The notes: generated by a model from the sequence alone, not told the origin. 10,137 nt of DNA from Alphaproteobacteria bacterium (GCA_017937735.1 JAGBCZ010000023.1:1-10137), one strand, 5' to 3'. Shown: positions 1-6,603, counted from the first letter of the stretch. Numbers and translations are program-made.

Positions 1-590
1 ATATCCTTTTCAAAATTGTTGTACACCATTGCGTGCATGCTGTACCCAGCACGAATCAAAGTCTGTGACAGGCCAACTTCGTACTTCATTACAATATCCC
101 ATTTATTTCGTTGACGAGATACACTGGAAATAAAACGACAAAATAAATCACTGGTAAAAATAGGCTTGCTTAATCCCAAGAACCATGACTGAATATGCGA
201 TGGAATACTTTTAGTATGATTTTCCATCATGCCAACAAAATCAGCACCATTATTTTCAAGTTTATCCAGCAATGGCTTTAACGAATGCAATGGCCCATAC
301 ACAGAATCATTTACAAGATACATCCAATCATAGTCTTGTAATTTATTATTGTCGTGCGCCCAAATATAACCACGCTTATACGAGCCAAAATCATATTCAC
401 CATGGCGTATCGCACAGACATGCAAAATATTTGGAACAGCAGATAGTTTTGCCAATTCATCAGACGGTACATCCGTATCCATTATAAATATAATATCCCC
501 CAGTTCAGACAACTGACGCAGATAATATAACAAGCTGTCATTTATTACTTTATCTTTATCGTATGACGCAAATAAAAATAAGCGTTTCAT
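1..590 (-). CDS. RgpF-like polysaccharide biosynthesis protein, partial (C-terminus beyond window edge)
   Basis: Reading leftward from an ATG at 588-590 gives 196 residues without a stop before the window edge. The translation resembles the rhamnan-synthesis protein F (RgpF) family, whose members act on cell-surface polysaccharides or O-antigen and are usually treated as glycosyltransferase-like. Visible family landmarks are EYDFGSYKRGY (residues 65-75), YLVNDSVYGP (91-100), GADFVGMMEN (115-124), SHIQSWFLGL (131-140) and KYEVGLSQTLI (169-179). The N-terminus, KRLFLFASYD, looks like the first strand of a Rossmann-like fold and has no signal peptide, so a cytosolic or membrane-associated enzyme is likely. 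A GGGGAAAAG stretch 4-12 bases upstream may be a weak ribosome site. The family call comes from recognised motifs; substrate and linkage cannot be read. Other genes of a polysaccharide cluster may lie to the left, outside the window. Confidence 0.72.
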   Translation of the reverse strand, partial: MKRLFLFASYDKDKVINDSLLYYLRQLSELGDIIFIMDTDVPSDELAKLSAVPNILHVCAIRHGEYDFGSYKRGYIWAHDNNKLQDYDWMYLVNDSVYGPLHSLKPLLDKLENNGADFVGMMENHTKSIPSHIQSWFLGLSKPIFTSDLFCRFISSVSRQRNKWDIVMKYEVGLSQTLIRAGYSMHAMVYNNFEKD

Positions 591-702
591 ATCTTTTCCC
601 CAGAATAATTTTAGGCACAGACGTCACAAATATCCCCTTTTAGTTTTGGTACGTTGTGATGTGTTGCACCAATATGTTTGTGTTTTATGAACCAAAAAAG
701 AT

Positions 703-731
703 AAAGAAAAAACCACCAAATCCTTGGCGGT
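703..731 (-). terminator. Intrinsic terminator of the candidate small RNA
   Basis: On the minus strand ACCGCCAA (731-724) pairs with TTGGTGGT (719-712) around the loop GGAT, with one G-T pair. The RNA strand then runs TTTTTTCTTT (712-703). On the plus strand the hairpin would be followed by no T-run, so it acts for minus-strand transcription. It ends the candidate RNA and separates it from the RgpF-like gene. Confidence 0.6.
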
Positions 732-930
732 CGGGAAGTTAAGACTATCACACAGCAATATGACATCGCAGGCTTTTGGAAATACTTCCTGTTGTATGGC
801 CGGCGACTTCCCGACCAATTTAGCCGAGAAAAAGGGCGCAAAAGCGCCGCAAAACTTTGCGGATTACGACGCATCGCGCCGTTGCTGTATAGACCGTCTT
901 ACTGGTCCCGAACTCTATCCCTAGGGTTCT
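705..930 (-). ncRNA. Candidate structured small RNA of unknown family
   Basis: This is the only sizeable stretch without a credible protein gene. GC is about 51 percent over 721-900, far above the AT-rich flanks. Several short inverted repeats follow one another: 889-893 with 914-918; 867-872 with 876-881 (loop ATC); 847-853 with 856-862; 835-839 with 844-848 (loop AAAA, sharing two bases with the previous stem, so the two are partly alternative); and a perfect 11-bp pair GGTCGGGAAGT at 729-739 with ACTTCCCGACC at 806-816. On the minus strand a TTGAAA/TATGCT promoter with 17-bp spacing lies just upstream, and a hairpin followed by a T-run lies at the downstream end, giving an RNA of about 226 nt. 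I found no RNase P, SRP or tRNA landmarks. The alternative is a dispersed structured repeat. The RNA call is an inference from structure, signals and composition. Confidence 0.45.
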
Positions 931-936
931 GTTTTA

Positions 937-965
937 AGCATAATTTAAAACATATCCACTTTCAA
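937..965 (-). promoter_or_regulatory. Promoter of the candidate small RNA
   Basis: On the minus strand, -35 TTGAAA (965-960) and -10 TATGCT (942-937) are separated by 17 bases; the predicted start is near 930. The match to the sigma70 consensus is 5/6 and 4/6. The -35 box overlaps the palindrome at 962-980. Confidence 0.45.
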
Positions 966-1005
966 GATAATTATTCTTGATAAAATATGCCAAATTAAAT
1001 ACAGT
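962..1005 (+). promoter_or_regulatory. Promoter of the lipoprotein gene with overlapping palindrome
   Basis: TTGATA (977-982) and TACAGT (1000-1005) are 17 bases apart and point toward the lipoprotein gene. An imperfect palindrome, TCAAGATAATTATTCTTGA (962-980, 6-bp arms), covers this -35 box and also the -35 box of the divergent minus-strand promoter. This makes it a possible operator. The promoter is an inference from the boxes. Confidence 0.35.
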
Positions 1006-1023
1006 GGACTAAAAGGTTTTATC

Positions 1024-1491
1024 ATGCGTAATATACTGATTTTTGTAATTTGCTGTATTGTTCTGACCGCCTGTAATAGTGTGTATATGAAACCAAACAC
1101 ATTAGATACAACACAGGTGTTTTATGCGGACCGTGGTGGATATACAATGAAACGTTCAATAAAAGAACAAATGGAAGAACGCAATTACAAAGTCGTTGTT
1201 GGTACAGCAAAATCTACGGAAGATGTTACAGACAATTCATCCAGCATTGACATCGACAAAAATATAATTCCTAAAAACGTCAGATATGTCATAAAAACCA
1301 AGGAACGAGTTGAATTATTTAGACCTATTTGGTGTATGTTTAATGGTTTTTGGTGGTGGAATTTCAATGTATCTATTGCCGACCAAATTACAGGCAGTGA
1401 AATATTAAGTTGGCGTGGCCGGGGTTGTGTTAATAGTTCTATTAGAAAGTTAGATAGTATATTAGACGAATTAGAAATATCTGAAAATTAA
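1024..1491 (+). CDS. Small predicted lipoprotein of unknown function
   Basis: The 155-residue protein begins MRNILIFVICCIVLTAC: a short basic start, a hydrophobic stretch and a lipobox LTAC with Cys17 as the predicted lipidated residue. It should therefore be exported and anchored in the inner or outer membrane. The mature part is polar, with an aromatic cluster around residues 100-114 containing WWW, followed by a segment of alternating hydrophobic and polar residues (NVSIADQITGSEILSW) that looks like beta strands and then a helical C-terminus. The Trp-rich and ADQITG segments resemble small outer-membrane lipoproteins that bear a beta-sheet domain, but I cannot assign a family. The start is supported by AAAAGG (1012-1017), six bases before the ATG. 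It is convergent with the rubrerythrin gene and shares its terminator. Function unknown. Confidence 0.75.
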   Translation: MRNILIFVICCIVLTACNSVYMKPNTLDTTQVFYADRGGYTMKRSIKEQMEERNYKVVVGTAKSTEDVTDNSSSIDIDKNIIPKNVRYVIKTKERVELFRPIWCMFNGFWWWNFNVSIADQITGSEILSWRGRGCVNSSIRKLDSILDELEISEN

Positions 1492-1513
1492 AAATCCCCC
1501 AAATGGGGGATTT
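1492..1513. terminator. Bidirectional terminator between lipoprotein and rubrerythrin genes
   Basis: A perfect 9-bp stem, AAATCCCCC (1492-1500) with GGGGGATTT (1505-1513), closes on loop AAAT. It begins directly after the lipoprotein stop codon (1489-1491) and lies two bases from the rubrerythrin stop. The A/T-rich ends give a short U-run in both directions, as expected between convergent genes. Confidence 0.8.
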
Positions 1514-1514
1514 C

Positions 1515-2135
1515 TTAATCGATTGTTGTATATTCACAAAAACCTTCGTTCGTGTCACAACGTGATGTTGTGCCTTCGCTGATAAAATAACCTTGTTCAT
1601 GCAAGCATGCAGGGCATACACTTGGCGCTTCGGTGCCGATGTGCCACATGCCACAGTTTGTGCAACGCCACATAACAATTTTATCTTGTTTAAATAATGT
1701 GCCGTCTTCGATTGCTTCGGCCAAGGCACGAAAACGAGATTCATGATAACGTTCTGCCAAGCCGATATTTTTCAGAATTTCTGCGATTGCAGGAAATCCT
1801 TCTTGGGCGGCAATTTGTGCAAACTTTGGATACATGTCTGTATTTTCTTCGTGTTCGCCGTATGCAGCAGCCTGCAAATTTTCCAATGTAGTGCCAATTT
1901 TACCTGCTGGGAAAGATGCAGTTATTTCTAAATCGCCACCTTCCAGAAATTTGAACAAACGAGACGCATGTTCTTTTTCTTGATCAGCTGTTTCCAAGAA
2001 TATTTTTGAGATTGCCTGAAAACCTTCTTTTTTGGCCGCAGATGCAAACATTGTATAACGATTACGTGCCTGTGATTCACCAACAAACGCAATCAACAGA
2101 TTTTTTTCTGTTTGTGTACCTTTTAATGATACCAT
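1515..2135 (-). CDS. rbr: Rubrerythrin (di-iron peroxidase with rubredoxin domain)
   Basis: The 206-residue protein has the two classic parts of rubrerythrin, a cytoplasmic enzyme that reduces hydrogen peroxide to water in anaerobes and microaerophiles. The N-terminal four-helix domain shows the di-iron ligands Glu20 (GESQARNRY), Glu53 with His56 (DQEKEH), Glu94, Glu97, Glu128 and His131 (ERYHESR). The C-terminal rubredoxin-like domain has Cys158-x-x-Cys161 and Cys174-x-x-Cys177, which bind one iron. A tail of about 25 residues follows the last cysteine pair, with two more cysteines (Cys193, Cys200), longer than the usual ending. The start is set by AGGAG (2150-2146), ten bases upstream. The gene has its own promoter in the 70-base gap after obg, so it can be expressed separately, as expected for a stress gene. 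The family call is firm; the electron donor is not encoded here. Confidence 0.95.
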   Translation of the reverse strand: MVSLKGTQTEKNLLIAFVGESQARNRYTMFASAAKKEGFQAISKIFLETADQEKEHASRLFKFLEGGDLEITASFPAGKIGTTLENLQAAAYGEHEENTDMYPKFAQIAAQEGFPAIAEILKNIGLAERYHESRFRALAEAIEDGTLFKQDKIVMWRCTNCGMWHIGTEAPSVCPACLHEQGYFISEGTTSRCDTNEGFCEYTTID

Positions 2136-2174
2136 GGTTTGTTTTCTCCTTTATGGGTTATGTTTCTGACCAGA

Positions 2175-2203
2175 ATTTTAGCAGAGAAAACTGTAAAAAT
2201 CAA
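2175..2203 (-). promoter_or_regulatory. Promoter of the rubrerythrin gene
   Basis: On the minus strand, TTGATT (2203-2198) and TAAAAT (2180-2175) are exactly 17 bases apart. They lie between the obg stop and the rubrerythrin ribosome site, leaving a leader of about 33 bases. Matches to consensus are 4/6 and 5/6. I see no clear operator. Confidence 0.55.
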
Positions 2204-2205
2204 AA

Positions 2206-3225
<1,020 letters not shown>

Positions 3226-3230
3226 CTATC

Positions 3231-3258
3231 ATTATAACTTAAAAACTTGCAATTTCCA
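3231..3258 (-). promoter_or_regulatory. Promoter of obgE
   Basis: A perfect TATAAT is read on the minus strand at 3236-3231, with a weaker TGGAAA at 3258-3253 and 16 bases between them. It lies 21 bases upstream of the obgE start. The spacer contains the -35 box of the opposite-facing ssrA promoter. Confidence 0.45.
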
Positions 3259-3275
3259 GTGTAAAAGACTATAAT
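3247..3275 (+). promoter_or_regulatory. Promoter of ssrA (tmRNA)
   Basis: TTGCAA (3247-3252) and a perfect TATAAT (3270-3275) are separated by 17 bases and predict a start at about 3281. This is one of the best promoter matches in the window, as expected for an abundant RNA. It overlaps the divergent obgE promoter. Confidence 0.65.
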
Positions 3276-3361
3276 TACTGGGTCACGTAAGTGATGATGA
3301 TTCTGAATCCGTTGTGCAATAGTCATTTTGGACTGGGGGGCGGTACCCCACAGCTCCACCA

Positions 3362-3395
3362 TTACTTGATATGATATTCGGTCATATTTGGTTAT
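3362..3395 (+). other. Intervening segment of the permuted tmRNA precursor
   Basis: These 34 AT-rich bases join the CCA end of the acceptor piece to the 5' G of the coding piece. In permuted tmRNAs this segment is removed so that two separate pieces form the mature molecule. Its limits follow from the acceptor-stem pairing; processing itself is inferred. Confidence 0.75.
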
Positions 3396-3492
3396 GGGGC
3401 TGACATAGTTTCGACAGATGATGAAAGACAAATCGGTTGAATCCGACATGGTGTCGTAAAAAACCAACTAAAAACTGAATGGCGATAGAATC

Positions 3493-3531
3493 GCTGCGAA
3501 CGACAATGTTCGCATTGCAATGGCTGCCTAA
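3493..3531 (+). other. tmRNA proteolysis-tag reading frame
   Basis: Codons GCT GCG AAC GAC AAT GTT CGC ATT GCA ATG GCT GCC TAA give AANDNVRIAMAA. The AxDN core and the final Ala-Ala match known tags, whose C-terminus is read by ClpXP and similar proteases. The preceding ATAGAATC resembles the TAGTC before the resume codon in E. coli, favouring GCT at 3493 over GCG at 3496. The residue before the final Ala-Ala is Met rather than the common Leu or Val. Confidence 0.8.
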
Positions 3532-3592
3532 TATGGCGTTTGAACATGGTTGGTAATTGTTGACCACGTTCGTTTAAGTTATTGCGGGGTTG

Positions 3593-3620
3593 GTCGGGTA
3601 CCTGGCACCAGAAACCCGAC
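3593..3620 (+). other. 3' hairpin of the tmRNA coding piece
   Basis: GTCGGGT (3593-3599) pairs with ACCCGAC (3614-3620), and CTGG/CCAG (3602-3605, 3608-3611) can pair inside the loop. It is followed by ACACAAATTTTG, not a clear U-run, so it may be a pseudoknot element or processing boundary rather than a good terminator. Read-through into the small membrane-protein gene is possible. Confidence 0.4.
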
Positions 3621-3664
3621 ACACAAATTTTGAATAATATATTAAACCGTAGGGGAAGAACAAA

Positions 3665-3889
3665 ATGTTTGGAAAAATAAAAAAAGTATTCTTTACAGGC
3701 GTATTTGGCATCTTGTATGTTTCATTTATTGCACAGTTGGTATATGTATTGGGCTGGGTTTCTGGCGTTGAAAGCAAATTTGTTGCATTGGGTGCATTGT
3801 CATTAGAATGGTTGGTATTGATTGCGGCACGTTATTTATCAAAACGTTCCAGCAACAGCGCACAACACAATGGATTTCGCCGCCGTTAA
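3665..3889 (+). CDS. Small two-helix membrane protein of unknown function
   Basis: The 74-residue protein has a basic start (MFGKIKK), two predicted membrane spans at about residues 8-32 and 38-58, and a hydrophilic tail rich in Arg, Ser and Asn (RYLSKRSSNSAQHNGFRRR). The charge pattern suggests that both ends lie in the cytoplasm. AGGGGA (3651-3656) eight bases before the ATG is a good ribosome site and supports translation. It starts about 45 bases after the tmRNA hairpin with no strong terminator between, so it may be partly transcribed from the ssrA promoter. I do not recognise a family. Evidence for a real gene is the ribosome site, coherent membrane topology and a terminator just after the stop. 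Confidence 0.6.
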   Translation: MFGKIKKVFFTGVFGILYVSFIAQLVYVLGWVSGVESKFVALGALSLEWLVLIAARYLSKRSSNSAQHNGFRRR

Positions 3890-3910
3890 TCTGTGGCTGA
3901 TTAAATAAAA

Positions 3911-3935
3911 AAGACCGCCGTTTGGCGGTTTTTTT
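3911..3935. terminator. Bidirectional terminator between small membrane protein and cysteine-rich protein genes
   Basis: ACCGCC (3914-3919) pairs with GGCGGT (3924-3929) around GTTT, followed by seven T on the plus strand and preceded by a run of A that gives U on the minus strand. It serves both convergent genes. Confidence 0.85.
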
Positions 3936-3955
3936 GTTGCATAAATAAATATAAC

Positions 3956-4408
3956 CTATTCGTATAATACACCCAAAATCGCACTGTGAAAGTTTGCATT
4001 GCCGGCCTTGTCAATCGTCTTGCCTGCACATGCGTTTTGGCACCACCACGCACAATCGCCCGCAGTACTGCGATTTTCTGCGAATACCCAACGGGATACA
4101 ACAGGCTGAACAATCTTGCAATAACACGCAGTATTCGCACTGACATCGCCGCTGATTGAAACAGAATCAACAACATCGCCAGACGACAATCCTGTATTCG
4201 TTCCACACAATGCAATACCGTGGATTGAAATATTATTACAAGATGCGCCCCAATCACTCTGCCCTGGTTCTGCGGTCAGATTCTGTCCAGTCGGGTCAGA
4301 ATACGTTGCAGAACAATCAGAATCAGCACCCATTGCAATACACTTTACCGCAGCAGATGATGCTGTTACCACAAAAATAGCAAACAATGAAAATAAGATA
4401 TTCTTCAT
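3956..4408 (-). CDS. Exported cysteine-rich protein of unknown function
   Basis: The 150-residue product starts MKNILFSLFAIFVVTASSAA, a clear Sec signal peptide with likely cleavage after Ala18 or Ala20, so it should reach the periplasm or beyond. The mature part has nine cysteines (23, 32, 57, 68, 95, 97, 119, 123, 127). Ser, Thr, Asn and Asp are plentiful, and no membrane span follows the signal. The C-terminal part has a compact pattern, CxC then SRWVFA, then C-x3-C-x3-C, that looks like a disulfide-linked module. I do not recognise a named domain. AAAGGA lies seven bases upstream of the ATG at 4406-4408. It is divergent from dacA, with about 110 bases between them. An envelope or surface role is an inference from export and cysteine content. 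Confidence 0.7.
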   Translation of the reverse strand: MKNILFSLFAIFVVTASSAAVKCIAMGADSDCSATYSDPTGQNLTAEPGQSDWGASCNNISIHGIALCGTNTGLSSGDVVDSVSISGDVSANTACYCKIVQPVVSRWVFAENRSTAGDCAWWCQNACAGKTIDKAGNANFHSAILGVLYE

Positions 4409-4486
4409 TCTACATCCTTTCGTTATGTTTAGTTTAGAAAAAATAATAACATTGACGCAAGCAGAAAATTTATAGCAAAAAATATG

Positions 4487-4515
4487 TTGGATTTGTAAAT
4501 TATTGCTGCTAATAT
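4487..4515 (+). promoter_or_regulatory. Possible promoter of the dacA operon
   Basis: TTGGAT (4487-4492) and TAATAT (4510-4515) are 17 bases apart. If used, transcription would begin within a few bases of the dacA ATG (4523), giving an almost leaderless message. This agrees with the absence of a recognisable ribosome site before dacA. The box matches are modest, 3/6 and 4/6. Confidence 0.3.
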
Positions 4516-4522
4516 CGAAATC

Positions 4523-5695
4523 ATGAAAAAGAAACTGATTATATTATCCTTGATATTATGTACAACTGCGGCACACGCAGAATTTAAAACCAAGGCAAAG
4601 TCTGCGTTTTTAATCGATTATGATTCTGGCACAGAAATTGTCAGTAAAAATGCCGATACGTTGATGCCACCGTCTTCGATGATAAAATTGATGACATTGG
4701 CTGTGTTATTTGATGAAATAAAGGCTGGAAATTTAACACTGGATTCCAAAATTACTGTTGGTGAACATGCAGACTATAACCGACCAGAATGGTACCCTGC
4801 CAGTAAAATATGCCTGGTCGCGGGTCAGACGATTTCTGTACGTGATTTAATTCTGGGGATAATTGTGCTGTCTGGCGGGGATGCATCGGTCGTTGTCGCA
4901 GAACATATTTCTGGCTCCGAAGGTGCATTTACATCAAAAATGACAGACAAGGCACGCAGTATCGGCATGGAACAATCTACGTTCGGTAACGCAAGCGGAT
5001 TGCCCGATCCGAATAATCTGATGACCAGTCGGGAATTAGCGACATTGGCAACACATCTGATTGCAGACTATCCAGAACTATATCCGATGTTTGGCACAAA
5101 AAGATTTGAATTCAAAGACCATAAAACGGATTGGTGCCGTGAATGGGGGCGTACACATACCGTTAATTATAATAAACTGTTATTTAATATGCGTGGCGCA
5201 GATGGTCTGAAAACAGGTCATACCAGTGACGGCGGATACGGCATGGTTGCCAGTGCAAAAGTTGGTGGCCGCAGGTTAATCGGTGTTATCAATGGGTTTA
5301 ACGGCAAAGGACATGATGCATTAGCGGGCGAAATGAAAAAATTGCTGGAATACGGTTATGCAAACACAATGGGTAAAACGTTCTATGCCCCTGGCGATGC
5401 AATTACAGAAATACCTGTGTGGTATGGCCGCATGCCAACGGTTACAGCAACTGTTGCAAAACCATTTGCAATCACTGTTGACAAGGCGGACGGGTTAAAA
5501 AATATTCGTGTCTTGGTACGATATAACGAACCTGTTGTTGCGCCAATAAAACCAGGGGATGAAATTGGCGAAATAATCGCACAACAAAGCGGACGTGTTA
5601 TCGCACGGGCGCCAATCGTTGCAAAAAACAAGGTCAGTAAAACACAGTTCTTTGGGCGTGTATTTAGAAATATAAAAGTTGTACTGGGATTATAA
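4523..5695 (+). CDS. dacA: D-alanyl-D-alanine carboxypeptidase (PBP5/DacA family)
   Basis: This 390-residue periplasmic enzyme removes the terminal D-Ala from peptidoglycan pentapeptides. The signal peptide (residues 1-19, ending AHA) leads into an S11-family catalytic domain: Ser52-Met-Ile-Lys55 (SxxK, nucleophile and base), Ser117-Gly-Gly119 where the family has SGN, and Lys230-Thr-Gly232 (KTGHT). A PBP5-type C-terminal beta domain follows from about residue 285. The end, FFGRVFRNIKVVLGL, could form an amphipathic membrane anchor. Length fits the family. The Asn-to-Gly change in the second motif is unusual, because that Asn normally helps to position substrate in the active site; the rest of the site is intact. 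The gene heads an operon with holB, whose ATG is two bases after the dacA stop. No clear ribosome site precedes it. Confidence 0.95.
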   Translation: MKKKLIILSLILCTTAAHAEFKTKAKSAFLIDYDSGTEIVSKNADTLMPPSSMIKLMTLAVLFDEIKAGNLTLDSKITVGEHADYNRPEWYPASKICLVAGQTISVRDLILGIIVLSGGDASVVVAEHISGSEGAFTSKMTDKARSIGMEQSTFGNASGLPDPNNLMTSRELATLATHLIADYPELYPMFGTKRFEFKDHKTDWCREWGRTHTVNYNKLLFNMRGADGLKTGHTSDGGYGMVASAKVGGRRLIGVINGFNGKGHDALAGEMKKLLEYGYANTMGKTFYAPGDAITEIPVWYGRMPTVTATVAKPFAITVDKADGLKNIRVLVRYNEPVVAPIKPGDEIGEIIAQQSGRVIARAPIVAKNKVSKTQFFGRVFRNIKVVLGL

Positions 5696-5697
5696 AA

Positions 5698-6603
5698 ATG
5701 GCACCACGTAAAAAAGAATCTTGCGCATATACATTTCCGCACCCAATGGAAAACGATTATTTGGTTGGGCATCGTGATACGCTGAATAACTTTATAAACG
5801 CATGGAACAATCGTGATACGCATCCGATTCATCCTGTTTGGATGCTGACCGGTCCAATGGGTATCGGCAAGGCAACACTGGCGTACAAAATCGCCAAGAT
5901 GGTTTATGGAAATGTTGGTGACTTTTTCATAATTGACCAAGACAGAAATATTGATAAAGACGGAAAACCAAAACCAGATGGCAAGGTTATTTCTGTTTAT
6001 ACAGTACGTGCAATGATTGATAAAATGCAAATGTCATCTATGTCTGGGGATTGGCGTGTTGTACTGATTGATTCTGTTGACCAATTAAATACAGCGGCAT
6101 CAAATGCAATATTGAAATTACTGGAAGAACCACCTGCAAAGACATTGTTCTTGTTGGTTGTACATCAACTGGCAAATGTTTTGCCAACTGTGCGTTCACG
6201 TGCACGTGTTGAAAAAATGCGTCCGTTGACAATATCGGACCTGCGTGAATTGTGCGTAAAATTTATTCCTGATGAAGATGTCAGCACAGAAACGTTAAAA
6301 CTGTCAAACGGCAGTTTCGGCAGAATTGCAAACCTGAAACAATCTGGTGGCGATGAAATTTATGCAGACTTAATCGATTTTCTGAACAATTCACGTGGTA
6401 ACAGTGGCGATGCAATGATGCTGGCAAAAAAAATCGCACCTGATGCGGCACTGCATGGGATATTGCTGGATGCGATTGCACATTTCGGACTGGCAGACCT
6501 GTATCCGTCTGCAACACGTGCAATCAATGATATTAAAACACTGTATCTGGAACCTGAAATCGGTATATTTAAAATTATTATGGAAATCAAAAAATGTTTA
6601 TAG
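5698..6603 (+). CDS. holB: DNA polymerase III delta' subunit (clamp loader)
   Basis: The 301-residue protein fits delta', part of the complex that loads the sliding clamp on DNA. It has a P-loop-like GPMGIGKAT (residues 52-60), WRVVLIDSVDQLN (119-131) as the Walker B-like strand, NAILKLLEEPP (136-146) and the sensor strand LFLLVVHQLANVLPTVRSRAR (150-170). The usual SRC motif reads SRA (167-169), removing the conserved cysteine. The four zinc-binding cysteines of E. coli delta' are absent, replaced by a short insertion rich in Lys and Asp (about 80-98), as I recall for alphaproteobacterial versions. The start lies two bases after dacA, suggesting translational coupling, and the 3' end overlaps tatD. 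In related alphaproteobacterial clusters tmk often lies just before holB; it is absent here. Confidence 0.9.
   Translation: MAPRKKESCAYTFPHPMENDYLVGHRDTLNNFINAWNNRDTHPIHPVWMLTGPMGIGKATLAYKIAKMVYGNVGDFFIIDQDRNIDKDGKPKPDGKVISVYTVRAMIDKMQMSSMSGDWRVVLIDSVDQLNTAASNAILKLLEEPPAKTLFLLVVHQLANVLPTVRSRARVEKMRPLTISDLRELCVKFIPDEDVSTETLKLSNGSFGRIANLKQSGGDEIYADLIDFLNNSRGNSGDAMMLAKKIAPDAALHGILLDAIAHFGLADLYPSATRAINDIKTLYLEPEIGIFKIIMEIKKCL

Larger units (their letters stand above)
3281..3620 (+). ncRNA. ssrA: tmRNA, circularly permuted two-piece form
   Basis: tmRNA rescues stalled ribosomes by acting first as alanyl-tRNA and then as mRNA for a degradation tag. Here the acceptor piece comes first: a T arm with stem TGGGG/CCCCA (3334-3338, 3346-3350) and loop GGCGGTA, then CAGCTCC-ACCA ending at 3361. 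After a 34-base intervening segment the coding piece starts with GGGGCTG (3396-3402). The 7-bp acceptor stem GGGGCTG/CAGCTCC includes the G3-U70 pair that alanyl-tRNA synthetase recognises. AGATGAT (3416-3422) can pair with GTCATTT (3322-3328), giving helix P2 between the two pieces. The tag reading frame (3493-3531) ends at TAA and encodes AANDNVRIAMAA if GCT is the resume codon. A 10-bp helix with one mismatch (3542-3551, 3562-3571) fits a downstream pseudoknot. Exact outer ends are estimates. SmpB, its partner, is 4.3 kb downstream. Confidence 0.93.

Noticed and set aside
272..487. Plus-strand frame of 71 codons opposite the RgpF-like gene.
   Set aside because: It is a shadow: the minus strand gives a longer frame with recognisable family motifs.
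611..874. Overlapping short frames through the GC-rich block (minus 611-874 and 624-818; plus 724-924 and 792-980).
   Set aside because: They compete in several frames, lack good ribosome sites and family resemblance, and the minus-strand ones run through the terminator hairpin. A structured RNA or repeat explains the block better.
899..925. CCCGAACTCTATCCC resembles part of a 5S rRNA or a tRNA T arm.
   Set aside because: The rest of the 5S sequence and any cloverleaf are missing; the similarity is too short to mean anything.
705..930. RNase P RNA, SRP RNA, retron RNA or tracrRNA as identity of the structured block.
   Set aside because: The conserved RNase P and SRP sequence elements are absent, and no reverse transcriptase, cas gene or repeat array lies in the window. 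A divergent 6S RNA cannot be ruled out by eye.
5383..6030. Minus-strand frame of 215 codons across the dacA-holB junction.
   Set aside because: It lies opposite two clearly identified genes, and its composition is what antisense reading of them gives.
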